64,000 bases of DNA, taken from NCBI RefSeq assembly GCF_963678635.1, contig NC_087063.1:57046759-57110758 (forward strand), in the 5' to 3' direction. The notes beneath the pieces were generated by a model, which worked only from the letters and a program-made list of their open reading frames with translations, made no database searches and was not told the DNA's origin. Shown here in pieces: positions 10,056-19,406 of the stretch. Position 1 is the first letter of the stretch. Every line of letters begins with the position of its first letter. The translations under genes and the position numbers were made by a program. Source of the DNA: Symsagittifera roscoffensis (Eukaryota > Xenacoelomorpha > Acoela > Convolutidae).

Positions 10056-10483
10056 TACTCCCCGGACACAAGATCGATGTCCTCATCGCGTGCCGTCGTC
10101 TGCCAGTGAGTCCCAGAAAACCGAGTGTTGCTCAAAGTACAGTGCCAGTGGTCATTTACAGAAGTTTGCAGCAGACTTAAGCTTATCTACACCCCAAAAA
10201 TCACGGCCATGTAAAATTTTCACACTATCGCTAAACAGCAATCAAAATCTGCACACACCTGCACCCTTGAATTCTCGCTTTTAAAGCCAATTATTTAAAA
10301 TTTCTTTTGTCCCATTCAATCAGGAAATTGTCATGCAGCATTTTGATTTATATAGTAAATATAGCATATTAATAACAATATCTGATTCGTTAAAATTTCT
10401 TTTTCGTGAACCCAGATTTCATCCGGATTCACACTCAAGCCCCCCTTCCCTCTCAAGACTCAAGATCTCTTTGAACCATCCGC
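10056..10483 (-). other. 3' untranslated region and polypurine tract of A
   Basis: About 430 bp after the ORF2 stop, matching the same regions of B and E. The minus strand reads CCGGGGAGTA directly before the LTR (10056-10065), a short polypurine tract suited to priming plus-strand DNA synthesis. Plus-strand ORFs here are not credible genes. Confidence 0.75.
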
Positions 10484-11098
10484 TCATTTCGCACTCTTCG
10501 CCTTGGAGGTGCCGTCCCCTGAAGTACTGGATACGGCAAACTGTCTCAACAGTTCTTCTTCATCATCGGAGCTAATCACGATCTCCTCCCAAGCCTTCAG
10601 CTGTTCATAGGATCGCATCCATTCCCTTTGCTCCTGCAACCTCTTTGCCTGGTTGGGTAGTGCCTTCACCCTAGATTCCCGGTTCAAACAAAAGGAGTTG
10701 TGCAGGCTCAGGCTCACGTTCTTCGCCAAGTCCTCCTCTAGTTTCGATTCCCTCGCTTTGGTATTGTCTCTACACATTTTACCCACTCTTTTCCATCCTG
10801 TCGTGATTGCATTTCGATGGGTTAACAGGGGTCTCTTGAAAGCTTCCGGCCCAATCTCGGCCTGGAACTGTCGATACTCCTTTTGATGCTTTCTCATGTG
10901 ATCTTTCGTTGTCATGTATAACCAAGACGTCAGTGTCGCTCGAAACCATGGAAAGTACCTCAAGCGGCTCTATACGTGTCTGACTTCCATTGGTATGGCG
11001 AATACTTTGCATGCAGTCTCAAACAACTCGAGTCTCCTGCTGTAGTCTATCGCATATATTGACTCAGCCGTTGGCGTCTTCGCTTCCCGATACTTCGT
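10484..11098 (-). pseudogene. ORF2 C-terminal tail in A
   Basis: The last 200 or so codons of ORF2. In E this stretch is one open frame with the segment before it. In A it is separated from the preceding segment by a 2-base deletion near 11098 and a TAG at 10970-10972 where B and E have TGG (Trp). The tail has an aromatic block (FPWFRATLTSWLYM), a basic helix (KDHMRKHQKEYRQF), a second helix after KNVSLSLHNSFCLNRES, and a Ser/Asp-rich end (ISSDDEEELLRQ). The FRATLTSWLYM stretch is too short to be a convincing membrane anchor. The 159-aa frame that starts at 10963 has no proper ATG and is only the part after the amber codon. Confidence 0.75.
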
Positions 11099-14000
11099 TA
11101 TTCTCTTCTATCCATCTCAGAGCCAGCATCGTACTCACTACTAAGAGCGTCGCCTTCTGCCGGTGATCCGGTAATCCGATCGACCGAATTTCTTCCATAT
11201 CCCACACCAGGCAGAGGTTCTTGTGATCTGGATACCACACCGTTTGTGCCAAACAGTGGCATGGGCATTCTCCATGGGTGATTTCAATGCTCCTGAGGTT
11301 ACGCTCCCCCGAGGCTTCCAAGAGAGGCTCAAGATCCATCATTTTCTCATGCATCGTGTCGTTCTCTCCCATGTTTGGAGCACCCCCCACAGGTTTCCCG
11401 ATCACGTTTTGTCTCTCGTGACCGCTTGTGTTCTCACTTTCCAATTTCAAGAGCTCTTCTCCCCAGATTTCACTCAAGTCATCTCTCAACTCTTTCGGTA
11501 CTGTCTCTCTGATTTTCCTCAACAACTTGTGCGAGTGATGCGATACCCGAGCCAACCTCACGCACTTGGGCACTGAGAAGGCCTTGTCCACCAATACTCT
11601 CTGGCTGGATGCTTCCACCATCGCCATGTGCAGTGGGTAGTGGCTTCCGCACAAATTTGCCATCATTGACCCTATCAGGGATTTTGCGTTCAATGGCAGG
11701 CCGTAAGCTTCGCTCATGGGAAACCCCATTTCCGCCTCGAGACCAACCTTCCAGCTCCGGATATGTTTTTGAGTCACCTGCAACACCCCAGGCCATGATT
11801 CCACGCTCAACGCAGTCACTAAATGGTGTTCAGACTCTAGCCTCTCCAGTGACTGCAGACTACACATTCTTGAGAAGAATCCGAGAGCTGTCGCAATGTT
11901 CACCGTAGTTCTCGCGTAACACTCCGCCACTATTTGTACTTCACTTTTCTCCCTTTCCGTGATGTCTTCAAACCAAGTAACCAGATCTTCTTTTTGAAAG
12001 GACAGTATCCTGACACATGATCGTCCGTCGCAGGTGTGCTCTCCACTCCCACACGTAGAATCCAGACAGCTACCCGGCTCTATCTTCTTTGCTGACTCGA
12101 GATTGTTCGTCTTTTCGCCTGACTCCTTCATCTGAGGTAAGATCAGTTTGTGCACCACACTCAACTTTGCCAAATCTTCATCTTCCGTTGGTGCTAACCT
12201 CACCCGCTCGGTGGTCTCCTCGATCAGACTCGCGTGGGGATGTGGGCACCAGGAGGGTCTTAGTAACTTCCATACCACTCCCAAGTTCGTGATCAACAAG
12301 CCATTGCCATCACCCATGTTCACTTCAACTCTCTTGTTCGAGCGCGGTATGCTCACCACCTCCGGTGTTTTCTCAAGAATCAGGCCCAGGCTCGGCCTCT
12401 CTTTCTCCACCGCGTCTATTTCCACTATTTTTTCTGTCCAAAACTTCAGCAGCTCCGCTACCTCGTGGTTCTTGTGAGCGCCTCCAGTTTCTGAGTCTAA
12501 GAAGGGGTTGTAGGCTATCCCCATCACTCCTGACACGTATTGGTATTCCCCCTTCTCACTGAGTCTCGAGTACTGCTCTGGCGAGGCCAGGTTACGGTGA
12601 ACATCATGTTCTTCTTCGAACTTCTTATTGTAAAACCTCCGTACCTCGTCCAGCTTTCTGTGGTTCTCTAGGGATAGTCTGGAACCATCTTCCTTTTCTA
12701 TTCCAGTACTCTGATATACGTTTAAGATGATTGTTGAGACTCTCTTCTCCACGGTTCTACTTCCGCTTGCTCTTTGGTAGCATGCCAAGATGGTGCTATC
12801 AGACATCATTGACATTATCCATCTCAAGAAACATGTGGCGTCCTTCTTCCTAGCCAGGCTCAAGCCTGAATTATCCCTAGCAACGTGCTGCATCAGTGCT
12901 TGATACACTTCTAGCTTCTTGCTTCCTAATTTCAACCTGTCATACGAGTTCAGTGTCTCCAACTCTATTCCCACCAGACTCCAGGTGAACATCAATTGTC
13001 CTGCGGTTCTAACGAAGGGATTCGCCAACAATGGCGGTGCTGATGAGGGGGTCCTCAATGCCTCTTCAAAATGATCCTTCAATAAGTTCTGCCAGGACCT
13101 CTTCAGCTGGTTCGCCAATTCTATCTTGTTAAACTCGGCCTTTTGCTGGGTGGCCCAATTGCGTCGTTTGCGGGCTACTCCACTGTCCAACTTCTTCAAG
13201 CAGTCTTCCATTTCCTTCAATGTCTCGAGGGCCACCCACCATGGCCGGGAGGTGTTCCTCGTCTTGCTCCTCTCCAGTGGATCACTCGTCACTTGATTCC
13301 CCGTGGCCTGGTGTCCCTTCGAGACCCATTCCTTGCCGACATCCACTTCCCCTCTCTGTCCGTCCGTTGAACCTCTTTTCACGTTTATCTTCTGGGGCTT
13401 GAAGTCTTCCTCCGATGTCGAACTGATGGAAGCCTCTATTTCCCTCTCTACTTCGAGTGGTCTTCTGAGCTCCGTGTTGCTCTTGTATGCCGCTGTCTTG
13501 CATCGCGCCAAAACCATGGGCGCCGTCTCTCTCAAGTTTCCTGCCGAGACAGCATCCACTGAAGGACTACTCAATCCCTCTACTTCTCTCTTCCTCTTGC
13601 GAGTCTTCACATCTCTGCTTGAGGGTGTTGTGGTTATCATCACTGATTCGACCTCTCTGTCTACTTCCAACGCTTCCAACTCTTGCCTCCCCCCTGCTCG
13701 AGCCTTAAGGATATTAGTACTTTTAATCATATTACTAGTCCCAACCTTATCCCCTTTTATATCATCAACTATTTTATCTACAGTTTTTTGTTTCAGAGTA
13801 GAGCTGTCTTCACATTTTTCTTCTCTAGTCTTTGATCGTGAATTCCTCAGCTCTATCAGCTTGTTCAGCAGCTCCTTTCTCGCCTTCTCATCCAGGCCCG
13901 TCCCCATCAGAAGCGGTTCTCCAAACTTCACGACTGTGTCCCACAGTTCATCCTTGAATTTGTCCAGCGTCGTCTCGCTGCCCACTTCTTGATTGAATTC

Positions 14001-15158
14001 CTTCAAGAACTTTTGCCAAGCGTCGTCCTCCAGAGTCCCCAGGAACATGTCATTATTTCCTTCGCATGTATTCTTCTCCCTTTCCTCCGAACTCAAGAGT
14101 ATCATCCCCATATTGGAGGTCTCGCTCGTCAATGGCAATTCCAGATTCTTCCGGGGAGACGGGGTCAGAGGTGGAGTGGAAGTATCTGCCCAATTCTCCT
14201 CACTCAAGTCTTTCAACAGCTCTTGAGTGGTGAGCTCCTCACCTGATGGTCTTGGTTCAGGCGTATTCCCCACTTCCATGTCCTTGCCGGCTTCGCTGAG
14301 AGTTTCATCCATACTCTCTTCTTCTGACTCAGCTTTTCTTCTCTCGAGAATTCTTTTGAACCGGTCTTCCACGGGTCCACTCCTCTTGTCTTCAGGTGTA
14401 TCTACTGACAGTGGTGATGGTGTCGCCGGGTCCAATCTGTTGTACTCCGTCAGGGCCACATACAGTTGACCTGCTGCATCCAGTTCTTTTCCCTCCTGTC
14501 TCATCTCCACCTGTTCTAAGCCATAGGTTGCCCTATACTTCCGTGTCGCGAATTTCATATCGTCCACCAATGCAACATGCCCCTCCATCATGATCATCCT
14601 GCCATCATCCCATATTGGTAGCATGTTCTCAAGTCCCTCCTGATCAAGAGCTCTCAAGACCTTTCGCACCTCATATCCGGGGGGCTGCGAGCCTCTCATC
14701 CTTTTTGCTTGCGTCGTCCACGAATTTATCTTCGCCTCGCTAGTGTGGAAATAAACCGCCGCCGTATAGCCGACGAACAGGGGGTCCCAGCCATCAGTGA
14801 AGTCCTTCTGCATTTCCTCCGTTGTCATCCTCGCAATTATGGATGGAACTACTAAGGGACTGTTCATCCCTAAGGTCATCCTCCTGACTATCGGAAATTC
14901 AGGCATGGTGGCTGGCAGGATTTCTTTCTCCATTATGGCCTCCAGCTCCCTCTTAACCAGTGCAAAGCTGTCCTTCCAAGCAGGAATCCTCAAGATTTCC
15001 CGTCCGTCTGCTGCCAGTGGGTTCAAGTTCCAGAACTTGGGATATGTCTCGATGGGGCCCTCGCGTTTGCCTCCCATTCTACATTGCAGCTGTCCCCTGA
15101 AGTTGTACACTATCAACTCGGCATCTTTCACTTTTCCAAAGAGTACCGTATTGCTCAT
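11064..15158 (-). CDS. ORF2 polyprotein, third segment (1364 aa), function unknown
   Basis: Long open segment of ORF2. In B and D the frame runs on from the previous segment, so the ATG at 15158 is probably internal and not a native start. Features seen: an N-terminal region of about 190 residues conserved in D; acidic low-complexity sequence from about 200 to 330; a basic cluster KTRKRKRE near 520 that could be a nuclear-localisation signal; a helical region WWVALETLKEMEDCLKKL near 640; a cysteine cluster CGSGEHTCDGRSC near 1035; and a Cys/His cluster HGECPCHC near 1295. No signal peptide or convincing transmembrane segment is visible, which argues against an envelope protein. I know no family for it. 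The last 12 or so residues are out of frame after the deletion near 11098. Confidence 0.75.
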   Translation of the reverse strand: MSNTVLFGKVKDAELIVYNFRGQLQCRMGGKREGPIETYPKFWNLNPLAADGREILRIPAWKDSFALVKRELEAIMEKEILPATMPEFPIVRRMTLGMNSPLVVPSIIARMTTEEMQKDFTDGWDPLFVGYTAAVYFHTSEAKINSWTTQAKRMRGSQPPGYEVRKVLRALDQEGLENMLPIWDDGRMIMMEGHVALVDDMKFATRKYRATYGLEQVEMRQEGKELDAAGQLYVALTEYNRLDPATPSPLSVDTPEDKRSGPVEDRFKRILERRKAESEEESMDETLSEAGKDMEVGNTPEPRPSGEELTTQELLKDLSEENWADTSTPPLTPSPRKNLELPLTSETSNMGMILLSSEEREKNTCEGNNDMFLGTLEDDAWQKFLKEFNQEVGSETTLDKFKDELWDTVVKFGEPLLMGTGLDEKARKELLNKLIELRNSRSKTREEKCEDSSTLKQKTVDKIVDDIKGDKVGTSNMIKSTNILKARAGGRQELEALEVDREVESVMITTTPSSRDVKTRKRKREVEGLSSPSVDAVSAGNLRETAPMVLARCKTAAYKSNTELRRPLEVEREIEASISSTSEEDFKPQKINVKRGSTDGQRGEVDVGKEWVSKGHQATGNQVTSDPLERSKTRNTSRPWWVALETLKEMEDCLKKLDSGVARKRRNWATQQKAEFNKIELANQLKRSWQNLLKDHFEEALRTPSSAPPLLANPFVRTAGQLMFTWSLVGIELETLNSYDRLKLGSKKLEVYQALMQHVARDNSGLSLARKKDATCFLRWIMSMMSDSTILACYQRASGSRTVEKRVSTIILNVYQSTGIEKEDGSRLSLENHRKLDEVRRFYNKKFEEEHDVHRNLASPEQYSRLSEKGEYQYVSGVMGIAYNPFLDSETGGAHKNHEVAELLKFWTEKIVEIDAVEKERPSLGLILEKTPEVVSIPRSNKRVEVNMGDGNGLLITNLGVVWKLLRPSWCPHPHASLIEETTERVRLAPTEDEDLAKLSVVHKLILPQMKESGEKTNNLESAKKIEPGSCLDSTCGSGEHTCDGRSCVRILSFQKEDLVTWFEDITEREKSEVQIVAECYARTTVNIATALGFFSRMCSLQSLERLESEHHLVTALSVESWPGVLQVTQKHIRSWKVGLEAEMGFPMSEAYGLPLNAKSLIGSMMANLCGSHYPLHMAMVEASSQRVLVDKAFSVPKCVRLARVSHHSHKLLRKIRETVPKELRDDLSEIWGEELLKLESENTSGHERQNVIGKPVGGAPNMGENDTMHEKMMDLEPLLEASGERNLRSIEITHGECPCHCLAQTVWYPDHKNLCLVWDMEEIRSIGLPDHRQKATLLVVSTMLALRWIEENNEVSGSEDANG

Positions 15159-15176
15159 TTGTGCCCTGAGAACCTC

Positions 15177-17402
15177 CTACTGACACCAATTGAGCGCCGT
15201 TCCATCCAGTACGCTGATAAGACTCAAGTGCGTTACAGAGTAACGATACGTTGTCACCAGGGGATCAGGAAATGCGTACGTCACTGCTGGACCGTAAATG
15301 CAGGTTACCACCTCCTCTAGACCCCGGATTATCCCCATCGGGTCCGACCTCATTGCCAGGCACAGGTCCGTCAACAGAGGCATACCTCCATTCATCTTCT
15401 TCCACTCTTCTCTCGATTTTGGGTTCTTCTCTTCACCCGTCATGTGCCGATTCTGAATCATGAGGTATTGCACTAACAGCGTCTTCAACCCCGCGGCACA
15501 CTTGTAGGAATAGGTGTCGATACTCGAGTGTACCTTCCCCATTGACAGGGGCTCCCCATATTTCATCAATCGATGAAATGACACCAGTTCCCCATGGGTT
15601 AAGAGCACTAGTGCCAGATACCCATCAACCCGAAGTGTCTCCACTCCTCGACTAAACATGTACGCTGGGCCCATGTTGAACAAGTATCTGGGGTAGACCA
15701 GATATAAAGCCAAGAGCAGGCTGATGGGCATGCCCAGTATCTCCTGCACGAAGGCTCCAAAGATAGTAGCTTTGGTGCCGAACATCTCTGCCATGAATTC
15801 TTTCCCCCAGCAAGGACTCAAGAACTTCAGAATCGCATGATCCCTTCTAGTCCTCAGCTCACCCCCTGCGTGCTCTCTCCAGAACCCTCCAATCGTCACT
15901 TCATTGGCTGCCGAGACAAATCTAGCCACCGTCATCTCTCTTCCTTCGGCCAGCTCCAGTTGTTTTTCCAGAAAACTCCAGACCTGTTTCTCGAGGGGTG
16001 GTGCTTCCTCCCTCGTCTTATTCGTGGCGTTCTCCAGCCTTGGTGTCAAAAACGGCCACCAGCCATTCTCTTGCGTCAGACGATATGCCATCGACTCTAA
16101 TTGTTTCTCCGTTTCGGCCACATTTTTTCTCTCGTTGCTCGGGCCTCTAGACTTGCCGGTGGAACCTGTGATCGTCACCTCCATGCTCCGAAACCACAAG
16201 CTGGCCGTCAATTGGTTTATCGCCGGGTGATCGTCCCCGATGACTGGGCTGAACTTGAGTTGCCTGGCAAAATTCAATATCTCTAGCAAGAGGACCTCGT
16301 CCAATACGATCAGGATGTCGGCTAATCCATAAAAGCCCCTCAGTGCATGAGATATGTCCGCCCATGCCGCTGCCAACTCTGACTTGCGGAGCCTCAGGTT
16401 CGATGGCTCCAATTCCCGATTGGGGGCCGCCATTAGAATTCGCCATTCGTTTCCCTCTGCTATCAGGATCAAGACCGCGTACACGAATTGTAGGGCGGGT
16501 GGCATGTTCGCGTATCCAGGGGATGTAGTGAACACCACCTTCGTCTTGGAGCCGAATCTCGAGACAACATTCTCTTGCACCTCATTCATCGCCGCAAACA
16601 ACGTCTGAATGGCTTCCCATATCTTCCTCGGTGTTGGTTCATTGCCCTTCAGCTGCTCAAGAAGTCCCGCCGCGTGCAGATGATCATTCATTCCTGCAAA
16701 CAATAGCAGCTCAGGCTCACAGGGCATCTCCGACTTTATTGCTACCACTAGAGTTAACATCTGGTTTAGTTCGGCTCCTGGCAAAGAGTATATCAGAGTC
16801 TCCGGCCAAAACAGCTTAGGAGACGTTCCTTCGAAGTCTGATCCCGCCACAATGACTACCCTTGCAGCAGCTGGATCTGCTCTATCGTAAACTGCCAAAG
16901 TTTTGGCCAGCTGGGTGCTCCCACAAGGCTTCCCGTACCTGGGATCTTCCGCCAATTTCGAGCCTTCGTACGCGGCATCTGGCAATTCCATTTCCCCCGG
17001 ATTCAGCAGCTTATCCACCACCCTCAATTGTGCCGGGGTCGCCAATCTGATCCTGGCGATGCTCGTTCGGTGTTTGGGGGGTTCTGCTATGAGTCCAGGA
17101 CTCCCAAGCAGCTTGAGAGGTCTATAGTTGTTGGGTCCCATGATCGCTTTCGTGGGAATTCCGGTCAGGTCAGCGGTCTTCATCAGTTTTTCTCTCGAGA
17201 AGTGCGTCTCATGAGCCTTCAACCAGTCCACGCAATGGTGTCTGCTCAAGTCTTCGTGCGACACTCGTTCAATACCAAGAGTCTCCGCCAATTCTCGCCT
17301 GCATTCCAAACCTTCTAGGTCCAGCCCTTTCACCTTCTCAAGATATCTCAAGCGAGCGGTCTCCATAGGCCTCTCCACCCGCTTGCTCTCTGCCACTACC
17401 AC
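15177..17402 (-). CDS. ORF2 polyprotein, second segment with divergent SGNH-like domain (741 aa)
   Basis: Open segment bounded by two nonsense changes: TAA at 17433 upstream (B has TCG) and TAG at 15177 downstream (B has CAA). The first methionine is therefore probably not the native start. Residues about 50-90 hold a conserved CVDW...ADLTGIP block. Residues about 180-390 resemble a second SGNH-type fold: strand plus AGSD (187-189), LPGA (208), then LLLFAGMNDHLHAAG (233-246) at the place of the GxND block, SPGYA and APNRE. The nucleophile serine of a GDS motif and the DxxH block are not evident, so if the fold is right it is likely non-catalytic. The remainder is helical with conserved motifs such as PRYLFNMGPAYMFSRG and YGEPL. 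The same residues are kept in D. Confidence 0.75.
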   Translation of the reverse strand: MVVAESKRVERPMETARLRYLEKVKGLDLEGLECRRELAETLGIERVSHEDLSRHHCVDWLKAHETHFSREKLMKTADLTGIPTKAIMGPNNYRPLKLLGSPGLIAEPPKHRTSIARIRLATPAQLRVVDKLLNPGEMELPDAAYEGSKLAEDPRYGKPCGSTQLAKTLAVYDRADPAAARVVIVAGSDFEGTSPKLFWPETLIYSLPGAELNQMLTLVVAIKSEMPCEPELLLFAGMNDHLHAAGLLEQLKGNEPTPRKIWEAIQTLFAAMNEVQENVVSRFGSKTKVVFTTSPGYANMPPALQFVYAVLILIAEGNEWRILMAAPNRELEPSNLRLRKSELAAAWADISHALRGFYGLADILIVLDEVLLLEILNFARQLKFSPVIGDDHPAINQLTASLWFRSMEVTITGSTGKSRGPSNERKNVAETEKQLESMAYRLTQENGWWPFLTPRLENATNKTREEAPPLEKQVWSFLEKQLELAEGREMTVARFVSAANEVTIGGFWREHAGGELRTRRDHAILKFLSPCWGKEFMAEMFGTKATIFGAFVQEILGMPISLLLALYLVYPRYLFNMGPAYMFSRGVETLRVDGYLALVLLTHGELVSFHRLMKYGEPLSMGKVHSSIDTYSYKCAAGLKTLLVQYLMIQNRHMTGEEKNPKSREEWKKMNGGMPLLTDLCLAMRSDPMGIIRGLEEVVTCIYGPAVTYAFPDPLVTTYRYSVTHLSLISVLDGTALNWCQ

Positions 17403-17432
17403 TGAGGATATTGCCGAACCAGGAGGCGTTGA

Positions 17433-19406
17433 TTACGTCACCTCCTCAGACTCCATTGGCGTGGCACTCGGCAATCTGGCCTGGTTGCTTCTTGAGCTGT
17501 CTCTAGTGTCGACCCTCGGTCCCAAACGACTAGAAAAGGCCCTCGAGGCAAGGAATGGTGGGTTCGGAGGTGGCCCCAATGTGAATTGGGCCGTCTCTAG
17601 CAGATCCGCCTCTAGCGCATTTATCTGTCCTTGAAAGACGTCATTCAGCCACTCTGCTCCCCTCGGTCTGTCGAAGTGGATTCCATCTGAGGAGGTGTCT
17701 TCAGGGAATCCCGCTTGCTCCATGCGCTCCGCCACGTCCAACAATCTGATGGGGAGCACATTCTTCCGGTGGATTTCTCGGATCACCCCGTTTAGGTTCC
17801 GCACCTTCTCGTTCATCTCCAAGGCGTGCTGATCGAACTTCATGTTATAAGGGACAGTACATACTGTCAACAGGATGGGATCCATCTGGATCCTCAGTTC
17901 CTCAAGAAGGCAGCTCATCTTGTCGTGCAGCCTAGTTACTTTCCTCGCTTCTCCCCTTGATACATCATTCGTTCCGATCATCAGGGTCACCGTGTATACT
18001 TTTGTCATTCCTAGCATCTCAAGCGTTGCCAATATCTGTGGCGTGGCAGCTCCAGCAAAACTCAAGATTCCTGTCTGCCAGTGCGATTGGATCCGGGTCA
18101 ACACCCGCACTAGGCTGTCCCCTATAATCAGGTGGACCGCACCTTCTGGCACACGGGGTGGCGCAAGATATTCCACCCAGGCTGCATCATGAAAGCAATC
18201 CCTCCTGGCCTTCTGTTCCGCATTCCAATCCAGCCGATTGTGCCTGTGGTACCTCTTTTCGGTGTTCTTCTTATAACTCGAGATCATGACGCTCCTGACC
18301 GGCTGTTCCCTCCACGTTGGAGGAAGCTCCGCCCTTGCCGAACTTTCACGACTTCTCTGCCGCAATCTCTCGCTCAGCTCCTTCAGACGCGATGAGCTGC
18401 CGCTCACCTGACTGCCGCTCGATGTCGAGGTTGGGGTATATCCCGGCAGTACCACATCCATCAGCGGGCGTATGGGTTGCGTTTCTAAGCTACGCAAGGA
18501 GGACGTTGCTTCATTCGGTATCCAGACTTCCAACCCTTCACTCATGTGTTCTCGAGCCTCGCGGTCAAGGTTGAACCGTCCTCTTGCCCTGGGGGCTTCA
18601 ACCACTTCCATGCGTGACTCTGGCCTCGAGCTGGTAACCACTCGCTCCTTTGGCCTGGCTCCCTTCTGTGCATCAAGTTCACGTTTTCGTTGTTCTATTC
18701 TCTCCATCTCTGACTTCAGTTGCTCACAATTCGCGGCATTCTCCCGCACCCTTAGTTCCTGCTGATGTTCAGCCCGCAGCATCTCAAGCAACCTCAGAGT
18801 CTGATCTCGTTCGTTGACCGCCTGGTCCCTTTCCAGCTGAGCCTTTTCCCGATCCAGCTTAGCCTGATCCAGAGCGAGGTTCGCCTTGTTCCTTTCCCTC
18901 TGCGTCTTCTCGAGCTCTTTCTTTAGAACACCAAGATCCGTATATGCCTCAATCGTCTGTTGCGCTCGCGTCATCGATGGCACCTTACTCGAGCTCTGGC
19001 CTGTCGATATTGCTGATGGCCTAGTTGGTAGTGGGAATTCTCCTGCGCCATATTCGGTATTGTTACTCAGGCCAGGATTCCTTGCCAAGTCAAAGCCCCT
19101 TACTCCTCCATCCACATTCCAAGACAACCATCTGGCCTGTTCCTGATTTGATATTCCCTCGGTGGTGTAGCCGACCATCAAGACAGCCTCCGTCGCAGAC
19201 TCCCTGCACTCACCCTGTTCTTCCAACTGGAGGATGGCATTCAGCATTACCGCCATTCTCTCGTCTATCTGGGTATAATCCAGGTCCCTCAGGCGTCTGT
19301 ACAGCTCATCGAGAGTGGGCTTCTTCAGGGCCGCGGGCATGGATTTCCAGAACCTGTCTGCCATTTTCTGTGACTTCGGGATGTGTTCGAGTATTAACCA
19401 GCTCAA
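17433..19406 (-). CDS. ORF2 polyprotein, N-terminal segment: coiled coil plus SGNH/GDSL hydrolase-like domain (657 aa)
   Basis: First part of ORF2. Residues 15-130 are a conserved helical region (DELYRRLRDLDYTQIDERM) also found in C. Residues about 155-250 are a charged coiled coil (repeated ERD, KAN, LEML). Residues about 424-600 carry the blocks of an SGNH hydrolase: IIGDS with Ser431, FAGAATP with Gly452, MIGTND with Asn480, and SSDGIHFD with Asp574 and His577. That is the full catalytic set of an esterase/lipase-type fold. The substrate is unknown. Start: Met1 and Met15 are both possible; C also has a Met about 15 residues before the second one, so Met1 is preferred. The final TAA is at a codon that is TCG in B, so the protein once continued into the next segment. 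It lies downstream of a likely splice acceptor at 19593. Confidence 0.85.
   Translation of the reverse strand: MSWLILEHIPKSQKMADRFWKSMPAALKKPTLDELYRRLRDLDYTQIDERMAVMLNAILQLEEQGECRESATEAVLMVGYTTEGISNQEQARWLSWNVDGGVRGFDLARNPGLSNNTEYGAGEFPLPTRPSAISTGQSSSKVPSMTRAQQTIEAYTDLGVLKKELEKTQRERNKANLALDQAKLDREKAQLERDQAVNERDQTLRLLEMLRAEHQQELRVRENAANCEQLKSEMERIEQRKRELDAQKGARPKERVVTSSRPESRMEVVEAPRARGRFNLDREAREHMSEGLEVWIPNEATSSLRSLETQPIRPLMDVVLPGYTPTSTSSGSQVSGSSSRLKELSERLRQRSRESSARAELPPTWREQPVRSVMISSYKKNTEKRYHRHNRLDWNAEQKARRDCFHDAAWVEYLAPPRVPEGAVHLIIGDSLVRVLTRIQSHWQTGILSFAGAATPQILATLEMLGMTKVYTVTLMIGTNDVSRGEARKVTRLHDKMSCLLEELRIQMDPILLTVCTVPYNMKFDQHALEMNEKVRNLNGVIREIHRKNVLPIRLLDVAERMEQAGFPEDTSSDGIHFDRPRGAEWLNDVFQGQINALEADLLETAQFTLGPPPNPPFLASRAFSSRLGPRVDTRDSSRSNQARLPSATPMESEEVT

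Noticed and set aside
13303-13992. Ser/Leu-rich plus-strand ORFs opposite ORF2 (for example 229 aa) and similar ones opposite pol
   Set aside because: They lie on the antisense of conserved coding sequence, with composition expected from reversed Glu/Lys-rich codons.
11064-15158. Envelope protein in the env position
   Set aside because: No signal peptide, furin-like site or convincing transmembrane helix is visible in ORF2.
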